Position numbers and translations under genes: made by a program
NCBI RefSeq assembly: GCF_024323335.1
Contig: NC_066582.1
Span: forward strand, 92,252,944 to 92,316,943
Source: Lathyrus oleraceus
Taxonomy: Eukaryota > Streptophyta > Magnoliopsida > Fabales > Fabaceae
Length of the DNA: 64,000 bases
Direction: 5' to 3'
In this document: one piece after another, positions 1 to 10,250 of the stretch
Layout of the letters: every line of letters begins with the position of its first letter
Position numbering within the stretch: the stretch's first letter is position 1
The notes under the pieces: model-generated
Told to the model about the DNA's origin: nothing
Seen by the model: only the letters and a program-made list of their open reading frames with translations
Database searches by the model: none

Positions 1-635
1 TGAAGGAGAATATCGAGAACTGAGCTGTGTTATCCACCAAAACGTCAATGTGAGGTAACGGGAAATCGTCCTTAGGGCTAGCTCTGTTCAGGTCCCGGTA
101 GTCGACACACATCCGTACCTTTCCATCCTTCTTAGGTACTGGAACAATATTTGCAACCCATGGCGGATAATTGGTGACTGCTAGAAACCCTGCATCCAAC
201 TGTTTTTGCACTTCTTCCTTTCTCCTGACAACCATCTCTGGTCTTGTTCTTCTGAGCTTCTGCTTGACTGGAGGACAACCTTCTTTGAGAGGCAAGCGGT
301 GTACCACGATGTCTGTGTCAAGCCCTGGTATGTCCTGATAAGACCAGGCGAAGATGTCAACATACTCTTGCAAAAATTCAATGAACCCCTTCACATTATC
401 TTCCAAAGCAACCCATATCTTGATTTCTTTCTTGACGTCCTCGGTGCCAAGATTAATCACTTCAGTAGACTCTTGATGCGGTTGAATGACCCTTTCCTCT
501 TGATTTAATAGCCTGGAAAGTTCTTCAGGGAGTTCACAGTCTTCATCACCCTCTTCTTCAGTTTGAAAGATCGGATTTTCAAAGTCGAAGCGAGCCATAG
601 CAGAACCGTTATCAATAGGATCCAGTGATGTGCAT
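1..635 (-). CDS. pol: T1 pol, N-terminal part of reverse transcriptase (partial)
   Basis: Open from 635 down to the window edge, with an in-frame ATG at 598-596. The acidic N-terminal spacer leads to the pre-RT region (residues around EYVDIFAWSYQDIPGLD) and then to the fingers and palm start (VPVPKKDGKVRMCVDYRDLN, then FPLPHIDVLVD). It aligns well with the same region of O2 and O3. The YVDD catalytic box lies beyond the left edge, so activity cannot be judged. I extend the exon to 635 because a CAG acceptor at 638-636 would put it in frame with the upstream gag exon. This stretch has no stop, unlike T1 gag. Confidence 0.85.
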
Positions 636-887
636 CTGCATGAGTGATGGTATGTGCTTATGAGTGTGAAAAAAGTGAAAACTAAACAAAACATTGCCAA
701 ATATATTTTTTTGATTTTTGAAAACAACAAAAATAGAAAGACAGTGAACAAAATATTTGAATGCAAAAAGACGTCCTTTATTTGTGATAAAAATGCAGGT
801 AGTCACATAGATGAGCCCTACAATGAGCCATTACGCCCTGGGCGGAACGTAAGACTTGGATATGCATGAATAAACAAAGAAAATTAC
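636..887 (-). other. T1 putative spliceosomal intron (252 bp)
   Basis: On the minus strand the upstream frame ends with a stop at 886-884 inside the donor GTAATT (from 887). The acceptor is a T-rich tract followed by CATGCAG ending at 636. Joining 888 to 635 keeps one open frame into RT. Introns at this protease-RT boundary are known for the Ogre clade; the exact sites here are my prediction. Confidence 0.6.
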
Positions 888-2511
888 TCCTCCAGAAAAG
901 TGACTTGGACAATCTCCTCAGAAGACCAATTGTTGATGACTTCACCCGGGATCCTCGAACGCACCCAGTTATCAATGTCGCAATCACTATCCTCATCTTC
1001 ATCGTTGACCGCAGAGACCTGGCCGTACTGAATGATTTCTCCTTCAACCATGTTAACATTTGCTCCACCATGTTGCAACATGGGATTGTTGATAATGTTA
1101 GGAGTCGGCGCAAGGTTGATGGCCTTTGAATCTATGAGGTCCTAAACTACATGCTTAAAAGCTTTGCAGTTCTCAATATTGTGGCCAGGTGCCCCAGAGT
1201 GGAAGCTACACCTAGCATTGGCGTCGTAACCCACCGGAAGCCTACCAACAGGAGGAGCCAGGGTGCGTAACTGCACAAGTTGTAGTTGTTGAAGACTAAC
1301 TGAGCGTACGACATTGGAAGAGTGTCGAAACGCCGGTCCATCATCCTTTGCCTCTGTTGGTAGGCGGGTCTGTTACCCGGTTGTTGTTGTTGGTACTGAG
1401 TTTGCTGACGTTGTGGTTGTTGTTGTTGTAGTGGTGCTGCAGCTGGAATGGTCACAGCCGCAACATACGGTTGTTGATGATAGTTCTGAAAGTTATTCCT
1501 CTGGTTACCCCTGTTCTGATAAGAAGATATGGAATTTGCATCCCCTTCTCTCCTCTTCTGTCCCTGAATGAACGGCTTCTTCACCCTTGATGAAGATCCA
1601 CCTCCACACTGGATCTTGCATGTCTTCAAATAGTTCTCCACCCTCCCGCCGGTAGAGACTATGTCAGCAAAGTTGGAGGCATTGCAACCCACCAGGCGCT
1701 CCAAGTAAGGTCCGGGCAGAGTGTTCATGAACATGTTAGCCATTTCCTTCTCCAACATAGAAGGTTGAACACAGGAAGCTGTCTCCCTTCAGCGTTAAGC
1801 GTATTCCCTGAAGCACTCATTGCTTTTAAGAGACAGATTCTGAAGTTGAGTTTTGTCTGGAGCCATGTCTGTATTATACTGATACTGCTTCACGAAAGCC
1901 TCAGCCAAATCCCTCCAGCAGCGGATGTAGGCTCTGTCCAGCCTCATATACCATTCGAGGGACGCCCCAACTAGGCTATCCTGGAAGAAGTACATAAGCA
2001 ACTTTTCATCGTCAGAGTATGCAACCATCTTACGGAAATAGGCTTGCACATGAGTCTTTGGGCAAGAGCTGCCATTGTATTTGTCAAATATCGGGACCTT
2101 GAATTTTGGTGGCACCCTCACGCCTAGGACCAATCCCAAGTCAGCAACGTCGACCCCCAGAGGATTCTGTCCTTCCACTGCCTCCAGCCTCTCCTCTAAT
2201 CTTCTAAACATGGGGTCCATGCCATGGCCCATGCCAAAGTCTTCCTGCATCTGGGTGAACTGATCGTCTTGATCATCATGGACGGGCTGTTGACCAGCGT
2301 TGACCTGCGGGATCGGGGTAGGCCCCGGTCCATTGGGTCCGTTAACCTCTCCAGCTGGAGGATCAGTCAACGTCTCTGGTTGAGTAGTGGCGGGATTCCT
2401 CTGCATCATCTGCCTGAGCTCTTGCTGCCCCTGAGCCACCCCTTAAACCACATCCATGAATTGGGTCATGCGGATCTTCATCTTGGCGAGCTCTGCTTGT
2501 AGGCTTTCCAT
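888..2511 (-). pseudogene. gag: T1 gag with protease domain deleted
   Basis: Capsid-type gag. It has an N-terminal helical segment, a central Retrotrans_gag-like domain (about 2100-1800), a Gln-rich linker (1480-1330) and a zinc-knuckle-like CxxH...GAPGH...C segment near 1215-1170. It starts at ATG 2511-2509, although related N-terminal sequence continues upstream to about 2580. Breaks: TAA 2445-2443, TAA 1797-1795, TGA 1791-1789, a frameshift near 1295 and TAG 1144-1142. After the conserved NMVEG motif (about 1040) the frame passes directly into the acidic segment that normally follows protease. About 1.5 kb containing the aspartic protease is therefore missing compared with O2. Non-functional. 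Confidence 0.85.
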
Positions 2512-2896
2512 TGCCCTCTGGTGGTTTCTTCGGGTACCGTATCGGTGAATGCCTGAGTCAGCTATCCTGCTAGTGGAACACCAAATAATATGAGAACACC
2601 GCAGCGGTACCTGTTATGCAAGATATGCAAATGAATATGTAAATGCAATGACATGTTTATTAATTCCAAAAGGTATTCTACCCCCTTGATTCCAGTCTCA
2701 CATCAAACAGAAAGCGCGAGAAGACCGAGTTATGGACAAACTTCTGAGATCGAGATGCAATAAGGAAAACCATCAAATAAATGAGTTCAAGAAGGGAAAG
2801 GCCTTAGCCAATAGTACATCAAAAAAGGATCTCCACAATAAGCCTGTGGATCATCACTACAATACAATAAGTAAAGAGAGGAACAAAAATCAGGAA
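2512..2896 (-). other. T1 spacer between ORF1 and gag
   Basis: No gene is visible. The part next to gag (2512-2580) still encodes residues related to the N terminus of the O2 and O4 gags (HRY.TR motif), so the true gag start may lie here. The rest is unstructured noncoding sequence. Confidence 0.6.
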
Positions 2897-4747
2897 TCAG
2901 CCTCCTGTATACAACCCATAAGGACTGCTCCTCACTTCAGCCAGTAGTGCCACTGTGTCAGGATGATCTGGAGATTCTGTCAAACGCCGAATAAGCATAT
3001 TCCTCTTGTGAATAACTCCATCCAACTCGTTGATGTGCTCTCTGTAGCAATTCCCATCATCTTCTCTGAATACCTCTTCAAGTCTGGATTTCTTCAAACC
3101 TGCCAGCACTTTGAGTTCCTCAATCTGTCCTTGAGCTTTGTTGAGTTGATCTGTGATGTAACCATTGGTTGAACGGGCGCACAGAAGCTCATTGTTCTTC
3201 TCCTTCAGCAAAATCTTCAACTTCTGCATCTGACCAGTCAATTCGGCCACCATCTCCTCCTCCTTTACCTTCCTAGAAGCTGAAAATGTATCCCATTGCT
3301 CCTGCCAACCAGCTAACTTACCATGAGCATCTGTTAACTGCTGTTTGACTCGTCTCAACTCAGAACTGGATGATCCCAGGGCTTTGTCTGTCTTCCTGAA
3401 GAAGTCCACCTTCACAACTAATTTCCTCTCTGCTTCTCCTTGCAATCTGACGTCTTCCCCCTTCTGATATTCTGCCTCATGGAATTGATGCATACAATCT
3501 TGCAGCATCACACTTAACTCCAAGTTTTCAGTTTGAAGCTCCTCCATGGCATTCCTCAATTTGTCATATTCCTCTCGGCTCACCATTGTTGACTGCTCAA
3601 GAGTAGGTGGATACAAAGGTTCTTCAATAGGAAACGACAAACCAAACTCTTCGACTCTTCCTTGAAGCCACTCTTCATACTGAGGGTCAGTTCTACAATC
3701 TCCTTTTCCAAGCACAGTTCTTCCTCTCTTGATCACCTTGAGCCAAGCCTCAGATGCCTTACGGGATACAGTCAAATCAGATGAAGAATGGAAAAACAGA
3801 GATTCTTCCACATCTTTTTCCAAAGGCGGAGTTTTTAAAGCATATCCAAACTGTCTGACTGCCAGAGAAGGATTGTAGTTGATACTTCCTCTTCTTCCTA
3901 CCAATGGTACATTCGGGAAGTTCCCACAACTATGAATAATATCTGCCCGAAGCAAGTTCTGGTTTGGCCACCAAGAAATATCTTCAGCTCTTAACCTCAT
4001 CAGCCTCTTCGACCAACTCGACGAGTCCTTGAGATCAACGAATGCTCCGGACTTGGGTAGGTGGGAACTGAACCACTTATAAAACAACGACGCACAATAA
4101 TTCACCACTCCTCCCCTTCTATTCTCATTCATGTGATGCACTGAATGAAAGAAATCTCCCAACAAGGTCGGCACCGGATTTCCCAACACGAAGAGGCGTA
4201 TGGCGTCTACATCCACAAATTTCGCCACATTAGGGAACAGGACAATCCCGTACACACAAAGAGGCAACACAGCATTGAAACCCCTCTGATCCCCTTCTTG
4301 AAGCTTCTTCTTAGCTTCTACCACTAGGAAACTCAAATGAAAACCACTGACTCCTCCTTTCTGACACATATTAGACTGCAAGACTGACTTCCCCAGATAT
4401 ATGGCCGAAGCAACCATGCTGAGATCGGGCAGAAACTCAGAATTGTAGAATAGCAATTGCGGCTTGATAGGAACTCTGAGAAAACTAGCAACCTCCTCCA
4501 AAGTAGGGACCAAAATATAATCTGGGAACGTGAAACACCTCAATGGAGGGTCATAGAACTGCAACAATGTAAAGAGAGCATCATGTTGATCTTTGGAGAG
4601 AACCGTGACGAAACTTAGAATCAAACCGTACTCCTTCTGGAATTCTTCTAGAAAACCACTGTCCATTAACTTCACCAACTGTTGAATAGGCCCCAAACAG
4701 ACCACCAGAAACTTGTAGGCGACATGTCTCTTTCTGCCAATATCCAT
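2897..4747 (-). CDS. T1 ORF1 protein of unknown function, 616 aa
   Basis: Intact ORF upstream of gag, the position of the Ogre ORF1. Start chosen at ATG 4747-4745; a slightly longer frame exists only with non-ATG starts. Residues about 20-370 form a domain shared with ORF1 of O2 and O4. Landmarks are QFYDPPLRCFTFPDY..PTLEE, a hydrophobic segment (YGIVLFPNVAKFVDVDAIRL), YKWFSSHLP and a GSINYNPSLA.RQ..G motif. I believe it matches what plant proteomes label DUF7745; this is from memory. Residues about 380-600 are long charged heptad-rich helices, a likely coiled coil. Function unknown. It is notable for being unbroken while the adjacent gag has four stops and a frameshift. Confidence 0.85.
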   Translation of the reverse strand: MDIGRKRHVAYKFLVVCLGPIQQLVKLMDSGFLEEFQKEYGLILSFVTVLSKDQHDALFTLLQFYDPPLRCFTFPDYILVPTLEEVASFLRVPIKPQLLFYNSEFLPDLSMVASAIYLGKSVLQSNMCQKGGVSGFHLSFLVVEAKKKLQEGDQRGFNAVLPLCVYGIVLFPNVAKFVDVDAIRLFVLGNPVPTLLGDFFHSVHHMNENRRGGVVNYCASLFYKWFSSHLPKSGAFVDLKDSSSWSKRLMRLRAEDISWWPNQNLLRADIIHSCGNFPNVPLVGRRGSINYNPSLAVRQFGYALKTPPLEKDVEESLFFHSSSDLTVSRKASEAWLKVIKRGRTVLGKGDCRTDPQYEEWLQGRVEEFGLSFPIEEPLYPPTLEQSTMVSREEYDKLRNAMEELQTENLELSVMLQDCMHQFHEAEYQKGEDVRLQGEAERKLVVKVDFFRKTDKALGSSSSELRRVKQQLTDAHGKLAGWQEQWDTFSASRKVKEEEMVAELTGQMQKLKILLKEKNNELLCARSTNGYITDQLNKAQGQIEELKVLAGLKKSRLEEVFREDDGNCYREHINELDGVIHKRNMLIRRLTESPDHPDTVALLAEVRSSPYGLYTGG

Positions 4748-5624
4748 CTTATGAGAACCAGAAAAAACCCCGATCGGAATCAAGAAGAAGATGTAAACCC
4801 CTTAGAAATGGATAAACATGTGTTAAATGATATGAATGCAGAATGATGTGATGCAATGCAGTGACATGGAAATCAAGATTGCTGTATCTGCTTGAACATC
4901 TGTTGGGTTGCACTGTCTGAAGAGAAACCCACTGAGGAGTATAATTCAAGATCAAAACTCTGCTCCAGGAAACCGGGTTGGTTGGAGGTTAAGGTTTCCT
5001 GAATTTAGCCCGCCCCTCACTGGTAGGTTCTAAGAGCAGAAGTTCGTCGGCTTCTGCCCTTCAGTCGAATAATATGTTTACCACTAAAGGTTTGGTATTA
5101 TTACGAGACAAAAGACCTCCACTGACTCCCGTCAACAGGATATCCTAAAGCAAGTTCCCAGTCTCGGGGTCCTCGGATTGAGCAGCGAGAAAGCGCCCAC
5201 TAGAGCTAACATAATCACGTCTCGGAGGAGAGGCCTCGACTGAGTCCTAGGGAAATGGTCACCAGAGTCGACGATTTCTAAAGGAACATCATGTCGTTAC
5301 GGAACACCCATAGGACATAATATATCCAAAAGAAACCTCGTCTGTATGTGGGTCTTCATGAACGACTTAACGTAGCAACATGCTACGCAAGCCTCATGAC
5401 TATCCACTCTAAAACCTGTGTGTACGCTCAAGCCTGGGTAGTGGGCTTATCTCATAGAACATCCCACCCCAACAAACAAACAACCCACAGAACCCATAGA
5501 TACAGCAATGATATACACAATGCAATAAGATAAAGCAGATAAATAAATAACTATACAAAAGAATGAACACCCAATAAACAAACAACCCACAAAAGCTAGG
5601 AGGGACTCGCTTAGGGAAACCGCG
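4748..5624 (-). other. T1 5' leader
   Basis: About 880 bp between primer site and ORF1 with no convincing ORF. A 5' leader of this size matches those of O1 (898 bp) and O2 (893 bp). Confidence 0.7.
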
Positions 5625-5642
5625 TTCCCAGCAGAGTCTCCA
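5625..5642 (-). other. T1 primer-binding site (tRNA-Arg-like)
   Basis: Minus strand TGGAGACTCTGCTGGGAA, two bases after the LTR end. It differs from the Ogre site TGGCGACTCTGCTGGGGA at positions 4 and 17. Confidence 0.8.
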
Positions 5643-5701
5643 GATGTCGCAACCTAAAATGCGAGAAGAAACAACCGGCGAAAAAAGAAAGAAATGACAG
5701 A

Positions 5702-5711
5702 AGAGTCGCCA
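5702..5711 (-). other. PBS-like decamer in T1 U5
   Basis: TGGCGACTCT on the minus strand, about 60 nt before the LTR end. It matches the first ten bases of the Ogre tRNA-Arg site exactly, better than T1's own PBS does. Confidence 0.6.
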
Positions 5712-5855
5712 CCGTGCGTTATTTATCCCAAAGGAGGGAAAGGAAACGCTCGAAGTAAACCTGGAAAAAAGGAAAGGAAAAGACAAGGTCTCGCAACCAA
5801 ATCTTGGGTTCGGGAGTCGATTATGCGAAGGGAAGGTATTAGCACCCCTACGCAT

Positions 5856-5871
5856 CCGTAGTACTCTACGG
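5856..5871 (-). other. Conserved LTR hairpin, T1 version
   Basis: Minus strand CCGTAG-AGTA-CTACGG, about 210 nt before the LTR end, followed by a GGGTGCTAATACCTTCCC block. It is the counterpart of CCTAGG-AGTA-CCTAGG in the Ogre LTRs. Confidence 0.65.
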
Positions 5872-5949
5872 GATCCACTCTTGTTGTTCTTGTCTAAAGG
5901 GTGTGGGTTTATCTAATGTACTATTTACTAAGAGAGGGGTCAAAAGAAA

Positions 5950-6310
5950 ATGACTCGCACGGATGTCGCATCCACTGCATACGTATCTAATCTGAATATG
6001 AGAATCAGAGTCTTCGTAGCTCGGCTACCTATGGGTTAAAGAGAAGTGTGTTCGCTAAGACATCACGTCTTATGCCTACGTATCTCATCTGGAATGAGAA
6101 TCAGAGCAAACCGTAGTTCGGCTAACTACGGGAGCAAAGGGTCTCGATTGCAACTAGAGCAAGAGAAAGGGAATGTCTCGATTGCATCAAGGGAGAAAAC
6201 AAGTAAAGATTAGTTGTTAGTTGTCAGTAAAACTCGGCAAGACATCGCATCTTATGTCGACGTATCTCATCTGAACATGAGAATCAAAGTTGTCGTAGTT
6301 CGGCTAACCT
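5950..6310 (-). repeat. Triplicated block in T1 LTR with hairpins
   Basis: Three imperfect copies (about 5963-6030, 6049-6131, 6238-6305) share ACGTATCTCATCTG, then GAGAATCA and then GTAG..CGGCTA. The middle copy has a perfect 8-bp stem (6111-6118 with 6124-6131, loop CGGCT). The first has GTAGC-TCG-GCTAC (6016-6028). A single diverged equivalent (GGTACGTAGGCA, CCGAACTACG) occurs in the Ogre LTRs. Confidence 0.7.
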
Positions 6311-6693
6311 ATTTTTGTTTATTTTGTGTTTTTTAGGTGAACGACGTCACTACGCAATCTACCGGATGCTCGACCTTTGGAGGCTTACTCGCCTGTAGTA
6401 GAAGTAGTTAACGTGTTCTTAGGAGAAGAAAAATCAATGAGTTTGTTTGTGTTTTACGAATGCTCATGCAAAAAGGAAGTCCTAGACGAAGGAACCGTGC
6501 TACCTTAATTGACATGCAAACGATAGACTTATACGAAGCCTAGCAATCCTATGGGGGACGATCACACCATACAAAATAAACATGTATAAAGTAAAAATGC
6601 CAACATGGATGCAATAGAAAACATGTCACAACAAAACACAAAACAGATTAGAAAGCAAACAGAAAAAACAATTACTGTCACGCTCGCTACTGC

Positions 6694-7421
6694 TTCGCCT
6701 AGCGAGGTGCTATCGAAGCTTCGCTACATGTTCGCTTAGCGAGGTGCTAGCGAGTGCCTGTGGGTTTTGGTTTCTTCCTTGATAACAGTCCGATTTCGGT
6801 AACCCCAAACCCCATGGTACACATTTCAGAAACTAAACGATTAAACAAGGCGTTGTTTTACATATTCATGCATATCTAAACCCACATGTGAAACCTAACG
6901 ATACCCACTCTTCCAAATTCAACCATAATGCCTCACATATTCAGAAATTTCAAATTGAAAGCATAAAATAATGGAAATAGGGCAAACCTGATTGGAGAGA
7001 TCGAATGAAACTGAATTGCCCGGTGCGGTTTGCAAAGCGATCTTAGGGTTTATATGAGATGGAATTGGTAGAGGTGATCTTGTGCTATGGAGGCTGCTCT
7101 GAATTCTGTTAGCTCTTCTCTAGGGTTTTGTTCCAAGGAAATTTCAGAGTGTTTTCAGCTTTCACCAATTCTCTGTTCTTTTTTTTTTGTTCTACTGAAA
7201 TTTTAGAATTTATAACCTGATTTTCGTGGCTTTGTGGGCTCAAATGAGAGAGGTCCAAGTCCAAGATTTTTCTGTTATATTTTTAAAACGCGTGGTCTTC
7301 GCCTAGCGAAGAATTTGCTCGCCTAGCGAAGAATTTGCTCGCCTAGCGAAGAATTTGCTCGCCTAGCGAGCATGATAGACTTGGGACTCGCTGGGCGAAC
7401 CACTCTGCTCGCCTAGCGAGC
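6694..7421 (-). repeat. TCGCYTAGCGA palindrome clusters upstream of the T1 TATA box
   Basis: Cluster one: 6694-6706 and 6731-6743. Cluster two: a 20-bp direct repeat unit (GCCTAGCGAAGAATTTGCTC) three times at 7301-7360, then GCTCGCCTAGCGAGC at 7357-7371 and 7407-7421. Each unit carries an inverted TCGC/GCGA pair. Cluster two lies 85-215 bp upstream of the TATA-like box in element sense; cluster one is downstream of it. Confidence 0.75.
7208..7215 (-). promoter_or_regulatory. T1 LTR TATA box
   Basis: TTATAAAT on the minus strand, the best TATA match in this part of the LTR. A purine-rich stretch and a CCCTAGAG leader-like sequence follow downstream. The transcription start is inferred near 7180. 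Confidence 0.45.
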
Positions 7422-7679
7422 ATGACAACTCAGGAACAGACTTTTGCTCCTTCCAGATTAGCGTTTTGAATGATGAATAGACCCCATTTGAACATGTTGG
7501 AGGTAACTCAAGTCATTCCCTTGTGTTGACTGATTACCCATATAGAACCCACAAAGTGTTTTGGATGATATTCAAGCTTCTTGGAGCTAATTCCGATTGA
7601 CATGATGAAATGCAATATGAAATGTTAAATGACCTAAAAATGAATGCATGAATGAGGGGTGCAAATTTGAGGTGCTACA

Positions 7680-8692
7680 CTATGGTGGCCGGAAAATACA
7701 AGCTCACCGGAGAAGAAGGTGGCTCCGGTGGCTGCTTCATTGCCAGATCCAATCTGGACCGTGTGATTGCATTTCCAGATCTAATCCATGCCATTCATTG
7801 TTATGACCTTTTTTAATACATTGTGCTTCGCCTTTGACTCAAGCCTATGATACGCGCGCGCCTGTGAGCCATCTGATGTGCCACATCATTTAATGAAACT
7901 TGATCCAACGCACCTGGCTTTTTTGCATTTTCTGATTTATTTCATTTTATTTTGTTTATTTCAAAAAAGCATAACTCTTTAATTTTAATTCCAAAAAATA
8001 TCAGACCAATTGCATTATTTCTCAAATAATTTCTAGTTTCTTAAAGTGATTTTTAATATTTTTTTTATTTTATCATTTGATAGTTTTTATGAATTTTCTC
8101 TTTTCTGGTTATTTTTAATTCATTTTAAATAGTTTTTGATATTCAAAAAATACAAAAATATTTTCCTAACCTATTTGAATAATGATGAATCTATGAAAAA
8201 TATTCTCATCAATTTTTAAATTCATTTGAGATTTATTTGAGATTTTAGTTCAATTAGGTTATTTTTATTCATTTTAAATTGATTAAAAATAGTTTCTGAC
8301 TTTTAAAAGTTGATTTGAAGTGATTTTGAAGTTTGACCTTTCTTTTATTTTTAATTCAAGTTTAATTTTAAATATTAAAAATACCAAAAATATTTTGTTC
8401 ATTTCTTGACTTCCAATCTTCATCTCACTTCTGTTCTTTTGATTGTTTGACTTTGACTTTCAATGTCATTGGTCAACATATGTGGATTGATACATGTTAT
8501 TTCATTGAATGCACTTTAATTTTGCCATTTCCATTTCTCTTATTAATCTCCTTCTTCTTCTTCTTTTTCCTTTTGATCAATGAGTTGAAGGTTGATAAGT
8601 TAGCATTGATTAGGGAGACTTAATCTTCCTTGATCCAAATCTAATTCATCTTGATCAATTAATCAAGTGAATGGCTTTGCATTAAGGATAGG
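7680..8692 (+). repeat. O1 5' LTR, middle segment
   Basis: Collinear with 53208 to about 54295 of the O3 LTR (GTGGCC.GAAAAT.CAAGC near its start). AT-rich with a short CTT run near 8550. No ORF. It ends with ATAGG (8688-8692), the S1 target duplication. Confidence 0.85.
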
Positions 8693-8891
8693 TGTAGATG
8701 TTTGATTGGCTGCATTTTGTGGTAAAACACTAACTGGACTATAATGTCTTGACTGATGTCATGACATGCTTTGGAGATGTGTGATTGGCTGCATTTTGTG
8801 TTAGAACATCTAACTGTCCTCTGATGTCTTGACTGATGTCATGACATACTTGAGCAGTATGCTGCAGGTTTAACTAATACAGGAATTACTG

Positions 8892-9440
8892 AATGTTAAA
8901 CTAGATGTTGTAACATTCATCCCTGACAGCAGATACTGAAGTCTAGAATAGTTGGTTGTCTGTTCTAACTCAGTATTTATCTCAGTCTGCTTATTCAGGG
9001 GAATAACAGACCTGCCATAAGGCCTACTGTCTGAATGTCAAACTGGATGTTATGGCATTCATCAGTGACAACATATACTGAATAATAGGCAGGTTGGTGT
9101 CTTGCTTCAGTTCAGTATGTATCTCAGTCAGTTTATCAAGGGAATAATAGACCTGGCATACGGCTAGTGTGTAAATGTCAAACTGGATGTGTTGACATTT
9201 ATCACTGTAAGTTGATATTGAAGTATAGACTGGTTGGTCTGCTACAGTACAACATTTAGCACAATCTGTTTTCAGGAAAATAACAGACTTAGCATATGGT
9301 ATATGTTCTGGTTGTCAAACTGAATGTTGTGACATTCATTCCAGACAACATATGCTAAATTGTAGGATGGTTAGTTTTTCTATTTCAGCATTTTTTCAGG
9401 CTATTCTTCAGGAATCCAACAGCTGAGCTAAAATCCAGGA
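8892..9440 (+). repeat. Four imperfect ~140-bp tandem repeats in S1 U3
   Basis: Units begin near 8892, 9034, 9174 and 9312. Each has AA.TGGATGTT-like, ACATTCAT, a CAGTAT..ATCTCAGTCTG segment and AATAACAGAC. The same array is in the 3' LTR from 15172. Confidence 0.75.
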
Positions 9441-9571
9441 AACTAACAACTAAGCTACATTTAATGAACCTAAAAAATAGCCTATTTGTTAGCACCCTAA
9501 TATGTGGAAATTAGGTTAACTTGCTTAACCTTAATAGTAGGGAATACAAGTACAAGGCCCAAGTTCTGCAA

Positions 9572-9578
9572 TATAAAA
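9572..9578 (+). promoter_or_regulatory. S1 5' LTR TATA box
   Basis: TATAAAA in CAATATAAAATG, just after the repeat array. The transcription start is inferred about 30 bp downstream. The copy in the 3' LTR is at 15852-15858. Confidence 0.6.
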
Positions 9579-10182
9579 TGATGGCAATCCTTCTTTCAGA
9601 ACTCAAGGGTTTTTAGCGTGAAGATTTATTTGTTCCATTATACTTCACTGCTGTATTTTTGTGTGTGTCTTGTATTAGGTGTATCTTGTGAGCCAAGCAA
9701 TTATCACCTAGATGGTTGCATTGGACTAGGGTGTTCATTGACTTGTAAGTGTTGTGTCACTCTAAGCTTTTAAGCGTGAGTGCTGTGTATCTTGATTAAA
9801 GCTGTTAAACACAATCAAGAGTTGTTTGAAGTGTGACTTCATCATTAACTTTAATCTAATTAAAGGTTGTAATCACTGAGGTGATTGAGGGGGAGTAAGT
9901 AGGAACTCTGATCTTAGTGTATGATTGAAATTGCATTGGGTAGGTATTAAGTGATAGGATTAAACAGTTGGTTTAAGGTATGAATTAATACTACTAATAG
10001 TGGATTTCCTCCTTGGCTTGGTAGCCCCCAGACGTAGGTGTGTGTGACACCGAACTGGGTAAACAATTCCTTGTGTTATTTACTGCACTTACTTTTTAAG
10101 TTCTGCATAATTCTTGTCTGCGCAGAATTGGATGTCATAACATCCCGTGTGACATCGAAAGTCTGTTAACTAGAATTTTAAT

Positions 10183-10194
10183 TGGCATCCGAGC
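10183..10194 (+). other. S1 primer-binding site, degenerate initiator-Met type
   Basis: TGGCATCCGAGC starts two bases after the LTR. The usual plant Copia site is TGGTATCAGAGC, so two positions differ. Confidence 0.6.
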
Positions 10195-10250
10195 AGGCAC
10201 CCTGCCTGTTAATTTCTGGGTGAGATCTAGGGAAGTTACTTTCTAGTACC

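Larger units (their letters stand above)
1..7679 (-). mobile_element. T1: Tat/Ogre-clade Ty3/gypsy element, 5' part
   Basis: Minus-strand element entering from the left edge. In element order it shows a 5' LTR (7679 to 5645), a primer-binding site, a leader of about 880 bp, ORF1, gag with a protease remnant, a putative intron and the start of reverse transcriptase. An ORF upstream of gag and an intron before the RT exon are Tat/Ogre traits. Its 2.0 kb LTR, different primer site and diverged proteins mark it as a separate family from the 4.9 kb-LTR Ogres here. Its outer LTR end abuts sequence homologous to the middle of an Ogre LTR, so T1 sits inside O1's 5' LTR. The flanking CTATG (7680-7684) is the expected target duplication; its partner is outside the window. 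Confidence 0.9.
5645..7679 (-). repeat. T1 5' LTR (2035 bp)
   Basis: On the minus strand it starts TGTAGCACC at 7679 and ends GCGACA at 5645, right before the PBS. It contains a probable TATA box (7215-7208), palindrome repeats upstream of it, a triplicated block (5950-6310), a hairpin (5856-5871) and a PBS-like copy (5711-5702). The second LTR is outside the window, so the boundaries rest on TG/CA ends, the PBS and the homology break at 7679/7680. Confidence 0.85.
8693..10180 (+). repeat. S1 5' LTR (1488 bp)
   Basis: TGTAGATG start. The last ten bases are TAGAATTTTA, versus TAGAATTTCA in the 3' LTR, so the terminal CA has mutated to TA. It contains an 80-bp direct repeat with the palindrome ATGTCATGACAT (8756-8767 and 8836-8847), four repeats of about 140 bp (8892 to about 9440) and a TATA box. 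Confidence 0.93.

Noticed and set aside
1314..1571. Plus-strand ORF with a Val run
   Set aside because: Antisense of the Gln-rich linker of T1 gag.
5409..5855. 148-codon minus-strand ORF across the T1 PBS
   Set aside because: Spans LTR end, PBS and leader; low-complexity hydrophobic translation with no counterpart in the other elements.
8550..8566. CTT microsatellite (also near 27219 and 43940)
   Set aside because: Short run common to the Ogre LTRs; nothing unusual.
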